Part shown: positions 25,501 to 37,862 of the stretch, one piece after another
How the letters are laid out: the number at the start of each line of letters is the position of its first letter
Position numbering within the stretch: position 1 is the stretch's first letter
Assembly (NCBI GenBank): GCA_037389465.1
Contig: JAZARR010000266.1
Location: 1,178,001 to 1,242,000 of the forward strand
Origin: Baylisascaris procyonis
Lineage: Eukaryota; Nematoda; Chromadorea; Rhabditida; Ascarididae
Direction: 5' to 3'
Length of the DNA: 64,000 bases
Program-made: the position numbers and the translations under genes
Notes under the pieces: model-generated
Told to the model about the DNA's origin: nothing
Seen by the model: the letters and a program-made list of their open reading frames with translations, nothing else
Database searches by the model: none

Positions 25501-28500
25501 GCAGCCCCTATTTTACGAGCTGTCGATCGTATGCAGTACCCATACTTCATGTATATATTTATCGTGGATACAAGTATAACGCTTCGTCACTCCGTATCGT
25601 AAATACGCACAAGTTGAGATGTCTAAGGCGGTACTTTATTACAAGCTCACGGTTTCGATGCTTTATATACTTCATTCCATGACCCATAGATGTGTGCCTT
25701 TAGCTTGAGTTTTACTTACAGTCATCTTGAGTTTTACTTGCTTTTAAAATATTAAAATTAAGCCAGTTAAAGCATTTTCGAGTACTTACTATTAAGTTGA
25801 TATGATGAAGCAGACGAGATAATCACAAAGGGGCACAGCAATCAAAATCACGTCGCTAATGTGTATCTAAGGCCCGTTGACAGACCTAGCACAGCACGAA
25901 GAATACAGCGAGCAATTTCCAAAGATTTTGTTTACAATGCTGGGAAACTGCAATTTGCAATGAAACTCAGAGTCAATTGTGATCTGAAATTGCAACTTTG
26001 ATCTCGAAATATTATATTAGCCACTTCGTGATAAGGAACTAATCCTTGCAATTTTTCTAGAGGCCTTTTTGTAAGACTTGGCAGTCATGAATATTGTAAT
26101 CAAATAGGCGAGGAATAAACATTCGGGTCATCTGGAAGGGTCTTTTTACTGGCGCTCTCTGAAAGATTATCAGTACATAACAGGGATGAAATAGGACTCA
26201 AAGCGTTTACTCAGAGGCATCTTTCAAAAGAGCATACGGTGCCATCTGTACCAAATTTCTTCTGGAAGATAGGTGTGGAGAAGACTGCGTTTATCAATGT
26301 GAACAAAGATAGAAGGATGTCATAATTTTCAAGCCTGAAAGAAACTTTTCGTGATAGACCATATCAAAGGCTTCAGCTTTATCAATATACCTATCTCCCC
26401 TTTCATATATTTGAATAAGCAAGGATGATACCTGTGCAATCCACAAGCTATCTCCATTATTTTTGCATGTATCGCCTTTTCCAGCTCGGTTGCGCTAGGC
26501 ACGATCAGGAAAACAGTTTACTTCTTTGGCTGTTCCCTTTTTTATACTGCTTGCCTCGTTTTTCTTTTTTTTTTTTTGCTTTTATCTGAAAAAGCAGCAT
26601 TCACATCTGGTATCGATATAGGCAAATACTATCCCTTGCAGCACTATTCTCCCAACGGTTATACGGCATTCGCTTAATTTCCGATCACTCTTTTAATTAC
26701 AATTTAGATTTCGTATTTTAGTATTTTCGTTCTCACTTTTTCGCAATGAAAACAATCCTTGCGATATATGCATTTTTATGCAAATACGCAAATGTGTCTC
26801 AACATGAATTTCCACTTGTCATCTCGTTCACATTGATTACATATATTGAGTATTTAATACTATGCTATGCATGTGAGTATAGTAGTAAGTATTGTGCATG
26901 ATACAAAATTGTTTGCTCGCGTTTCGTGTCTTTTTCTTATTTATCACCATAAATGTTCCCAAATAAACGTCCAATTATGTTGCGATTCGCCACTTGAAGT
27001 TAGTAGTTTCGGCAAGCAATCCGAGCGCATATCACGCATGTCTAACGATGCCATCAATGTTTGCCTAATGGGAGCATCAACGTTATAACAGAAATGTCTG
27101 CCTAATGGAAGCACCGATACAATGAATGCTGTGAAAGATTCCTCTGCCATGCACGCCGAGCATGCCAGACAAGTGAATGTACCTAAGTGTCCAAGTCCTA
27201 AATGTCCATTCCAGTCATCAAACGCACATTGCTGGAAACGTAAGCATCTATGGATGAGGTTGCTTTTGTAAGAAAAAATTGTTATTTTTAATTATGTGCC
27301 GTTGTGAAGGTGCTTCACAAACGAGTCGTCCTGTGTGTGCATGTACATGTGAGCATGCGTCTGAATGTGGGGTACTTTCAATTTGATGAACCACTAAAAT
27401 TATGAGGTGTGGCGCTTGGAGTGCATGTCGCGAACTATAGAATGAAATCGCCTCTCTCATTATGAACAGCTCCATGAGGTTCAAAAAAATTATAGACATA
27501 TATAGGCATGTAAAGGTGGAAGAAAATTTTGCAATTCGGCCTACGTCTCGTTTTACACAGCTGATTGCAAGCAGTTGAAGAATCTTGCAGATCAGCTAGC
27601 CCGATATGTTACTATGCCATCCGGTGGCCTTTAAACCAGTTTCACATATTGAAGAGTATGCAATGCAAAACAATGCATTCATACCTCAAGTTATCCGACT
27701 ACTTATGCATATCGTCAACAAAAGATTCTCCCTTTTGTGATCCGGCCGCAACAGAGTGAAAATCTCAGTGGTGCAGAAGACACGTAAATTTTGCCGCCGC
27801 GTTCAATTGTCCGCTCCTGTTTTCGAAATAGAGGACCAATGTGATCTGTGGAACGGTGAACCCTATGTTGTATATTTCAGTCGCCTTATTATCTCGCTCC
27901 CATTTTCCTACCTCCAGAGATGAGATTCTTGGGAATGGAGATGGAGAAACATGTGCATAGACAAATGGACAGGCGGAAGCTCATGCAGATGCATGAACAC
28001 GGCATCGTAAGAACGCACGTTTGTGAAATAAAGTAACAAAAATACATGGATAACGAATATATTATAGATGCCTTGTGTGAGCACTCGCGTTAATTAAAGT
28101 AAAATTACGGTATCGAGCATATCAATAATCTATCATTAAAACTCCAACATGACCGTCCTATCGGAAATTAGGGAGTGGAAGAAAAACCTTGAAAATTTCG
28201 GCATCCCACAATTTTCAGATGTGGAGAAATATATTCGCCCGATCGAATAATAAACCTATAAAGTGCACCAAAAAGTCACCCATTAGTGCATCTTCAACGG
28301 ATGTGGTTACTAAATTGCTAAGAGTACCTGTGGAGGTGGAGTAATCATGTTTTCACGCGTTCCAGATGTCACACTTGAGAAGATAACCGAATAATGCGTC
28401 AGTATTTTTTTACGTTTATACAACAGAAATGGTGATAAATTCACGTTGAAAATTCTATTTGCTGACATGACTGTAAATGGAGTACGAAGTTAAGAAAGTG

Positions 28501-31500
28501 CAGTTTGAAGCTTATCGCCATAACAGCAATTACTGAAAGCATACATTCTCCATCGGTTTTAAATTCATTTTTTGACGCTTTTCATTTTCAGTTTATCAGT
28601 ACTTCTAGTCTTTATAATTCATTGATTTATAATTACTACAGTTTTTCTACTGTGCACGGCAACACATCTGTTTGTCGTGTTACCTTGATGATGAGAAAAG
28701 CTCATTTATTTAGTTTTTTCTCCGTTCAAAGGAATATTTGTGGTTTTTCGAAGATGATCAAATAGCCGTGTACAAGGAAGCATTAAAGAATCCGAATCAG
28801 TCGGCACTACAAAAAATTTACACCTGCTTCGATCTCATAAGCCATGCGCATCGAGACAAACGTCCGTTAAAGAAATCATGCTCAAATACTCATGACCCTA
28901 AAAACATTCATTCACGCTTTCCTATAATCTAATAGACTGAATTCGATTTCACGAATCGCATTAAGCACTTCAAAGTTTTGTTTTTGATGTAGGTCCCTGT
29001 AATATCGACACCCAGTGCCCTCCGAATCTCTATTGCATCGATGGGGAATGTTGGCATTCACCGAACAAGCCAATTCGCTCTCACATCAGCACATACACCA
29101 CCTCGAAGCGATCGGATGATAGTGCTGTTCGTCCAAGTTCAGCCCAAACCGAGGAAAATATCACCACTAGTAGGTGTTCCTTGTTTCTGGTCCACCAGTC
29201 TTAAGTTAGGAGATGCCGTTACTCGATGATGTTGTGGGCGAAATAGCTGTAGATTTTTTTTCAGTACCAATCATCTCAAGCGAAGCACGATTCATTTATG
29301 TATCAGTAACGAGGCGATGAATGTGTGACTTCAAGATAGTGGTTTCCTGGTGAGATATGAGACACTAATGCGCCGAAATTTTGCACTTATTCTGAAAGCA
29401 CTCTTACATAACTTTCATAGCTTATCAGCGAAAACTCAGTAGACTTCCGATGCAAGCTGCACTCAGACACATGTGGTGGTGTAAGCATACTTGGTGTTCA
29501 CCGTCAACTCTTTCAGGAACCTCGCAGGAATCGAAATCCACTCTGAATGAGACGGTGACCGTAGAACCCGACTTCGGCTTGTTCCCATCTGCTCCGCCTC
29601 GAATGACCAGTGCCGGAAAGAGGTTTCGTTATTCTTAGGCAACACGATTTTAAAGAGAGGACCTTATTTTCAGTCAATGAGAGGAAATAAAAGAATATCG
29701 GAAAACCTATAATTATACGCACTGTCTTAACACAACTGTATAGGATGATCGGATGCGATGACTCAGCAGAAAAGCGGCTTTGCGCTCAATTTGTAGGCAC
29801 TTCATAGTACATCCCCAGTGGTGTTTTAGTAGATTTCCCGAAATTCCTCCTCCCTTCCCTCCGGTCAAAAGAAATATGTGACGGTTGTGCCGCGTCGGTA
29901 TGAACATATATATATGTCTATCCTTTCTGCATCTTTTGTGATGTGGGATTTGTTCCACCGCTGTTTCCTGCTTTGATGTTTCAAACTCGATATTAGAAAG
30001 GGAAATTGCCTTACGCTTCGGCAAATTTGCTTTGCAAAAATAGCATTATCGCCATGTCGTGCCCATTCCTATGTATGGGAGTATTTCGGTCTATTTGTTT
30101 ATGCAACAGTTTCAACTCGGAAACAACTGAAGAGAGGGTTAAGAAATTTCATACTCGCCACAGTATGTTCTTCTACTTCACATTTCACGTTCATTGGTTG
30201 ATATCGAAAAGTGAAAAATAAATATTAACACACCAAGTATTTTAGAATATTTTGCACCAGAAGAGCAAAAAACGATGTATTCACAGATGTGGATTTTCGA
30301 AGATTCATCGGATCGCTAAAATACCTGACTATATCCGTCGTATTCTCTTTAATCAGTTGCCGATGCTCTGCTCATATTTTTATGGAACCAGCTTGGTGTG
30401 CTTACTACTCTGATCACATATATGATTCTTTCAGTTCCACTAAGCGAGCATCAATAGAATCATCGCGATCTCGTCTTCAACAAGGAAATCCAGGGTATCA
30501 CAACCAATTCACAACCACACAACCTAATCGATTGAAAAGTGTTTCGGTAACAACAACGTTACCGACAATGACGCACTCATCGGTTACAGAAGGCACCATC
30601 GCATTTCGAGAAGCGTCGCGATCACTCAGAAAATATTTGTCGACATTGCCGCCATCTAGAGAGCTCATTAGAAGGCCTGCAATGATTTTCAAGGTAAACA
30701 CCACTGCGCTTACAGAAACGATTATCAGTCATTCCTTAGCAACACTTCAACAGCAGGACGCATGCCATCGCTTCGATGTAGGAAGACATCGATGACTAAT
30801 AAAAAATATGCGTTATTTTATATGGGGCGAGAAGAAAAAAATAGCAGTTTTACACTTCAAAAGGTTGGATCAAACCATCATTTAATCGCATTTACGAAAT
30901 TCCGCGCCATAAATTCACGCTAACCACGACTATAGGGAGCTTGTAGCCACTTTCTGAAGCTGTTTCTTGTCGTTTGAAGTCATAGCTTCAACTAAGAACC
31001 ATCAAATGCCTGACATGCAGCACATCGAACATTTCTAGACCGCTGAACTGGCCGCTTAAAATGCTGGAAGTCCAAATATACCATTGTTTCGAACTTCCTG
31101 ACATTATTCTTCATGACTCTTAAGCGTACGTCTCTAACCGGAGCTAAGCCAACTGCTAGCTTTGTTCCAATCGAGGTTATAATTGTAAACCTTCTTGAGC
31201 TTATGATGCCACCTTTTTGCAAGCATCCTATTCGCAATTGACTACCTCTGACAGGTGTGAAAATATTTGCACTCGAACGAGACATTTTCGCTATGAAATT
31301 CGGCTCCATAGAGAAACTAAGCAGTTAGATAGAAATTTTACAGCTCCTATCACCCACTCAATATGAACTTATTGCTTACAGTCAACAATCAGAAAACCGT
31401 CTGAGACGACAACGAGCTGGAGTGGATTTGCTGAAACCGACAGTGAACACAGTGGCAAGTTACATATCAGCATCTTGGTGCTTTAGATGAACAGCAGTCA

Positions 31501-33852
31501 GGCATAGATAATTCAGTCATAAATTCTTTCCAAACTATCGACTAGCAAATCAAAAATCAAATGCGTCTTCTGATTAAATATGTAACTCAATTGAATACAA
31601 ATTTCATGACGCACATACGACCTCTTCGCTCAACCAACATTGATATTCATATGAGCTTTGGGAATTTGACACTTACAAGGCGCACTCTGTCGATCATGTG
31701 GCAGTGGCTTATGTATGTGTGAATGCCTGTTTTTCACAGAACACTTCATCAGACATAAGAATATTTTTTGCTTGTAATGCTTACCTCAGGATTAGTTCCA
31801 GTTTCTAGTATTCAGGCAACCCACTGAGATTCAGGAGAGAGTTCGTGCAGTAGCGTGAATTTTATAACGATATAAAGGAGACCAAAATGTGCACGAAATA
31901 AGAGTTTCCTAAAGGAAATAGGATGGCAGAATAAGTGAAAAAGCATGTCAAAGTCGCTGATGCCAGATGCGCGTTTTCATTTCGATCGTCCGAGCAAGCT
32001 GTTTTGAAGGTAGTCAACGGAGAACAGAATGAACAGAAATTGGTCTCAACTTTACCTGATCCGGTTGCCCCTACAAGCCTCCTTTAAAAGATTCGTTATT
32101 CTTCAAGTCACCTTCGATGATTGAAGAAATGGTTCCGGAGTTGATGAACGGTTGTTGCAAAATTGCTCAGAAAGCTGATCGTGGGGACGTCATGTTCAAG
32201 CGCATGTATATCTGTTTGTCTGTTTGCCCGTTTTTCCGGTAGTGTCAGCTGGTAGACTACTGGAAGTAGTTAGCAAATATGGCTAGCGGCATCACGTTTC
32301 ACACCTGTCTATCTGCTCTCAACGAAGCCATACATTTACACAGATCAAACGCAGGTGGTGCTTTCAATGCACACCACTTGAACGAAAAGGCCAATTTTTT
32401 CTTCAAGTTATCAATGAAGATAGATTTTTTGAACGAACGAAGGTACTATTTTACATATTCTGGTTTCCGATAGTCATTCATACAGTTAGTTGGTTGATCA
32501 GGTGAGCATGTTCTGCCTTGTCAGCTTCAATATATAGAGTTTTTTTTAAACTTTTAATTGTGCTTTCGATAGAATGAGAACGACAACATGCACATATAAA
32601 TTACGCACAAGATTTTAGAAAGCAATACTCGGAAACCATCACGTGAACAACGTATCGGTGTTTGGATACCAATGGAAGATATCGAGAAGGAAGAAAACAT
32701 TTCACCGCGAAGGATATCGCAATCGTCGACAGACACCCGAATTTTTGCTGAGTACACAGCAGAGAGGCGTTTACGGAAGCCTGTGCGAGTGGAAATACAC
32801 AATGCCAGAGGTTGCCTGTTTCAGGAAACGTACTGCCAATTCTAAACGATATTTTAATCCATTCCTCCTTACATCGAACAATGGGCCACTGCAAAGTGGG
32901 CCTCCTTAAAAAATTCATTTGCAGCCTTTATCAGAATCATATGACCATAAAGTTCACTTCAGCATTTGATAAAAAAAGAGAGGAATCACAAACATGACAC
33001 TTCATAAAAGTCAGAAAAAGTCCAAATATAAACATACTTCGCTCATGGGTTCCATGTTCAACCTATTATAAACTCCTGTAGACATACTCGACGCATTAAA
33101 CTGACATGCGGATTCATGACTGCCGTGCACACAGGAGCGCGGAGATTTTTGAACACAAATACGACAGGGGTACCACTGCGATGTTTATCATGTAATGTAC
33201 GGTTAGCGATCTGAAATAAATAAAAATTTCGAAGAGGTTCCAGCGACGAATACTTTGTCGATGAATGTAAGAAAATATTTCCGCAGTGGAAAAGTGCTAA
33301 AGTCACTGTTAAGAAACTAACAACTTTCTGCCTCTTGAAACTGCAGGTGATGCCAATAAAATCGCTCACAATGTTCCTTGATAAACTAAACGGAAGAGGG
33401 TTTGCCTCCCTCGATGTTATACACGAGAGCGGTACAATGCCAATTAGGTTCGAAAAAGAATTGCTTTCGAAACGTTTAGAAATGTATTCATCCACCTCGT
33501 GGACTTTTTTCACAACGGTGACGCGAGGCTGCCAGGAGCTTCTCCATTTCCTGGAGTGAAAATCCCCGTTTCTGACATTACATTTAAATTTTAACTTTTT
33601 TCACCCAGAGATTTGAAGTTGCAATTGCATGAACATTTCGTGATTTTAATTGCAGGAATATTTCGCAATGAATGCGTCAACAATGCGGATTGTGGTCACC
33701 GTTTAATTTGCTGTGGAAAACAATGGTGCGATCTAACAAATGAATGTGGATTCGGCTATTTTTGCCTGCCAAATTGCGAGCTCACAAAAATGACTCATCT
33801 TGCATCGGGCAGCACTGCTGAAGATTCTCTTGTTGATCTTATTTATGACTGA
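22569..33852 (+). CDS. Second secreted Cys-rich protein with half-WAP and WAP-like modules
   Basis: The well-supported 3' part is 28993-29169, 29517-29622, 30435-30693, 31382-31451 (donor could be 31443), 32619-32810, 33656-33852 (TGA), all in phase. The first encodes CNIDTQCPPNLYCIDGEC (C-x5-C-x5-C-x4-C). The middle exons are Ser/Thr/Arg-rich linkers. The last encodes CVNNADCGHRLICCGKQWC, the WAP core C-x5-C-x5-CC-x4-C, then three more Cys. A tentative 5' chain also keeps phase: 22569-22662 (signal peptide, FIYISQLISLVLTLVGSQ), 22740-22764, 23001-23196 (DTRVCACCMENQNRLC), 23456-23663, 23885-23933, 24016-24073, 27092-27239, 27918-28006, 28219-28335, 28732-28861; the whole would be 704 residues. 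Donors at 24074, 28862 and 22765 are poor, and the 25-bp second exon is doubtful, so this half may belong partly to another transcript. WAP proteins are often secreted protease inhibitors; that role is inferred. Confidence 0.55.
24074..27091. other. Three-kilobase intron or gap, little visible
   Basis: This would be the longest intron of the second Cys-rich gene. It contains the 24911-25037 dyad-symmetric repeat listed separately. Otherwise it is AT-rich with short frames and no domain I recognise. Confidence 0.4.
24911..25037. repeat. Nested inverted repeats, 13-bp perfect stem plus outer arms
   Basis: AGCTTCGCATCAG (24971-24983) and its exact complement (24990-25002) form a stem with a 6-base loop. 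A further direct copy, TGCTTCGCATCAG, is at 24911-24923. Outside these, GGTATGAC (24943-24950) pairs with GTCATACC (25030-25037), and the self-complementary CTGATCAG occurs at 24936-24943 and 25015-25022. The compound symmetry suggests a small foldback transposable element or remnant. Confidence 0.7.
27062..27113 (+). repeat. Local 15-bp direct duplication
   Basis: TGCCTAATGGGAGCA (27062-27076) recurs as TGCCTAATGGAAGCA at 27099-27113, 37 bp apart. The second copy falls in a candidate Cys-containing exon (27092-27239) that ends in a good GTAAGC donor and carries CPSPKCPFQSSNAHC. It may be a small tandem duplication around an exon border. Confidence 0.6.
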
Positions 33853-36800
33853 TCTCTGATAAAGAATTTCTGACTGATGCGCAGTGGACTGTTCATTCAT
33901 TCAGTAGCCCATTCCTGGCAATGAAGAAAATTCGAGAATGGAGTGGAAAGTTGTGTGCGACCAGGAAGCAGCTGTTACAGAATCAGACACTCAGAAACAA
34001 CAGTAGAAATTGCGCCCAGACCATAGCAGCACACGTACGACATAGGTAGGTAAAGAAAGGTCTGTTTGAGAACTTTACAGAAAATACAAGGAGACGCAAG
34101 CCTCTGACGTATCGAAGGGTATCGCGACTCCAGTGGGGTGAGGATCATCCTGCACCAACTGTCCTCGTAGGGCTGCTCATCCGAGAAATGACCTACTGCC
34201 CTATGAAGGATCCAGGTCCTTCATAAGGACAGGACAGCTTACATCATATAAATCCATGTACTTGTTGCATTATACAAGAAAAACCGTTGTCTTATCATCC
34301 ATAAAAAAATAAGTCGTTATCAGGTCGCATTGCAGCTGGCTATCGATAACCGCGGAATTATTATGATTACGTTTAATGCGGATACTCGTTCTCAGTTTGT
34401 TGTCAACGTCGTTATAAAATGCTTTGACGTTCATGCCATATATAAACTTTTCTGATGGTTTTTATCAACTTATACGCAACAAACTTGGTAACGTTCTGAA
34501 TATTGATAAAAAACATTAAACCCACCCCATTTATGTCGACATTCATAAGAAATGTTTTTTTATTAGTCCAGCTGGAGATATGTTGGTAACTGCTTGGACT
34601 GGGCTCTTTTTCTCTTTCGTATGAAAATCTTCAAAAAAGTATGCATAAAAACTCAAAAAAGGACTATACATTTCGTCAACCTCGACTGAGTCTTGAAAAT
34701 ATTCACGCCGGTTATGATGAGTTAGCATGGCGTTATCCTCTTTCTAGTTGTACCTTGCAATATCCCCTTCATACCCCCATATACGCTTTATAAAACAAAC
34801 TTCATTTTGGAAGTGGATACATCCACGACCATGTTGAGGAGTTCTCTGATCCAGAAAAGTTGCGAAGAAACAATATATCATTTGTCAAAGCAGATCATCA
34901 ACTTTATTGTTACGAGTGGAATATTGAACGATGTTTCGACCGCTTTGGAGTATGAAGAAACAACTTCTTATGCAAACTAGAAATCATCACAATCATAGGG
35001 ATCAGAAGAACTTATTTAATTATAGTAGATCACCCGTTATCAGACATTAACAACAGTTGTGCATTGAAAAAAATATTCCAGCGAAGGTTTGATGTGTCAA
35101 AGCTCATTGCAAGCGAAGAAGTAAAATTCAGGACACCGACTATCAATATCGCATGATCTACGCCAACTCCGAAATCACTTAGAATCAGTTGCGGAAGTAT
35201 CAGGCGCTCGATAAGCACAGACCAGACAAGAAGGTCTGTCGACGAAAGCAGCTCTCAGTCTTGTAGTATAGTTTGGTCCGAGTCAGCTAGTAAAGCAGCT
35301 TGTTCGCAACGATTTTTCCGAACGTAGCATGATTGAAAGCTCTTTGAACGTTTTCTATCACTAAATGTACTTAGAATCCGTCAACAGAAACGAATGAAAA
35401 TCTTGAAACAATGCTCGACACACTATGAGTGTTGTAAACTCATATGTCAAGAACTATTAAAGTCATCATTACTTCATTCATCTTGAACAATACATATGAA
35501 TTTATGTGCCTTCAATCAATCCATGAAAACGCTCCATTTCACAGATATCCCGGAATGTTTTCGAATTAGCCCTATTAAATATACCCGAGAAAGAAAACAA
35601 TACAAAACATCCAGCCGACTGTCAGCAAAGGAAATGAAAAATTAAACAAGCGAATTTTGATAAACTAAGCAGATAACAAGATCTTACTTAGACAATCAGT
35701 GCTGCCTACCGGTATATCAATAACGAAAGGCTATATGCAACAGGAAAGAAGTTGAGGCGTAACCATTTCTCACTGAGTTTTATAAGATACAGTTTTACGC
35801 AACTGTCGCCAATTGTAGATAATGCAGCTGAACTCTGACCCACAAGAACTGTGACATCACTTTACACTGCACTGGGAATGAATACGCCATGTCCACTTAC
35901 TGGCGACTATTGCTTTACCGAGAGCTCAGTATGAGATTGTGAGCAATTGCATGGAAGAACGCTGCGACCACTAAACTTCGATCTGAAGCCGTTTTATTGC
36001 TATCGCATATAATGCATCATTGTTGTCACTCAACAGCTCAACCCCTTCTCCTGCAGCAAAGACTCAACGGTAACTTTATTTCCACACTTCGAAATCGCAA
36101 AAATATTGATGCATATTGCAAGCCAAACTAATGAATTTATCTTTTCCTAATCAATTTGCGTATATTCGATAGCAAAAAAAAGGTCAAAAAGAGGAATATC
36201 TCGATACTTATGAGTCATCATCGCATATGTTCCCTTGAGTTTTTCCATATTTATAGGCTCTTCGTTTCATCTGAGAGTTTCTTTCTAAAATTCCCTAATT
36301 ATTTGATCAAAATCGGATGTGGAATTCAATCATGAGGTGTTCATAAGTGAACCAAATATCCGAAATTACTTCATCTCTAATCGATCTCGTAAAGTTGCGC
36401 TATAATGTGCGCATTTTGTACTCGATACAGCAACGGCGGGTATGACGATCCACACTTCTTACTTTGTTTTTACCTCCTCTGAACCACGCGTTGCGTGGCG
36501 CGAAGGCTTGCCAATTGACAATGCACCCACGGGCGATCTTCGGTGATCGAAACCACAAGTGCGTAAGCGAACAAGATCGAAGGAATGGTATATTTAAGAT
36601 TCGGCAAAACAGCATTGTGCAGTGTCTTTCTGAACAGATTCTAAAGTGGCGAGCCCTGAGTGGTGGACGGAAGGCTGCGATCCACTGACGAAAGACCGTT
36701 GGACAATGGACAGGACGATGTATTTGCAGTTCTCTCCGTCTGAAAAAGGTAAGTTTTCTCACTTTACATAGTTGGGTGATGGAAGTGATGTAAGGAGATC

Positions 36801-37860
36801 GCTCAAAGTACTAGGGTCTTACCAGCACAGAGGCAAAAGATAAGGAAAATCTGCCAAGAATATTTGCGCAAACCTCTAGAAAATCAGGTACACTCTACAC
36901 AGGGTCGGAATTCCGATCATGGTTCAGACCGCTGCATCATAAACAGATCCTTTTGGCTGCATATTATGAAATTGTCGCTGCAAGAAATAAGTCACAAGCT
37001 GACGCGAAAAAAGGCTGTCACCTGAATGTCAGCCAACAAATGGATGTCGAAAGGAGCCTCAAAATCCTGTGAACACTACTGCCAAGAAACGTACATGTGC
37101 TTGATTGCAACCTGCTTCCTGAAAACTCCGTTATTCGCAGCTGATTCTAACTTTCGTTATTGGGAGAGAGCTTCTGAGAGGCGGATGGAGGGCGAAGTCG
37201 AAGATAAAGTTGAGCTTGAATTCGACAACCTAACGCGATAGGCATAACGTTTCAGCGGCAAAGCTTTGCTCGAATACCATCTACAGTCGATTTGAAGGCT
37301 TGAAGTAGGAAGCTTCTCAATGTTTTCGGAGATTTTCTTTGTTCACTTTGTTCCTGAAGAATCATATGGAGTCGTGTTCTAGTCAACCACTTTTCCTTTG
37401 TCAGCTGTTTCCCTTTGTTGCCATTTGAGGTCCATAAATGAGCTTAATTAATGTGCTTGATCGAACACATTCAAGCATCTTGAGGGTCACCATCATTGCT
37501 TCATGCCCTCACATCGGGAAGTTGCAGCCTTGTTTATCTTATACTTCTCTGCCCGTTGCATATTTAACGCAAAGGAAATCGCTGTCCTCAGAACTGAAAA
37601 CTGCACTTTTCTCTTTTATCACACCGTTCAAATCCAGCAGACTGCGTAAAGGCTCACCACGTCTCTTCTGTTGTAAATGAGATATTTCTGTTATCTGTGG
37701 AAGTCACTGGCACGAGAGGAACATAGTACAGCTTAGATGGCCTATAAAACTCTTTATTATTGCTGATTTGCTTCCAGTGTATTTTAGGGATATTCTTCAC
37801 TTATTACGTGATTTGCTGTGCCATGAGTTTACATTAACTAATATGTTTGTTCATTCGCAG
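33853..37860. other. Gap between the Cys-rich gene and the Mos gene
   Basis: No gene is supported. A 9-bp hairpin (TATGAAGGA at 34202-34210 against 34217-34225, 6-base loop) lies in a slightly GC-richer patch near 34080-34230. A plus frame at about 36515-36688 (NGIFKIRQNSIVQCLSEQIL) reads like protein but has no splice context. Confidence 0.45.
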
Positions 37861-37862
37861 AT

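Noticed and set aside
33058..33513. 151-codon minus-strand frame, the longest minus-strand frame outside repeats
   Set aside because: It lies in an intron of the second Cys-rich gene, has no recognisable motif, and shows no splice partners. A plus frame opposite it also looked protein-like but did not fit the phase.
36400..36762. 120-codon minus-strand frame and opposite plus frame
   Set aside because: Arg/Cys-rich minus product looks like a shadow; the plus frame reads better but has no supporting exon structure or known family.
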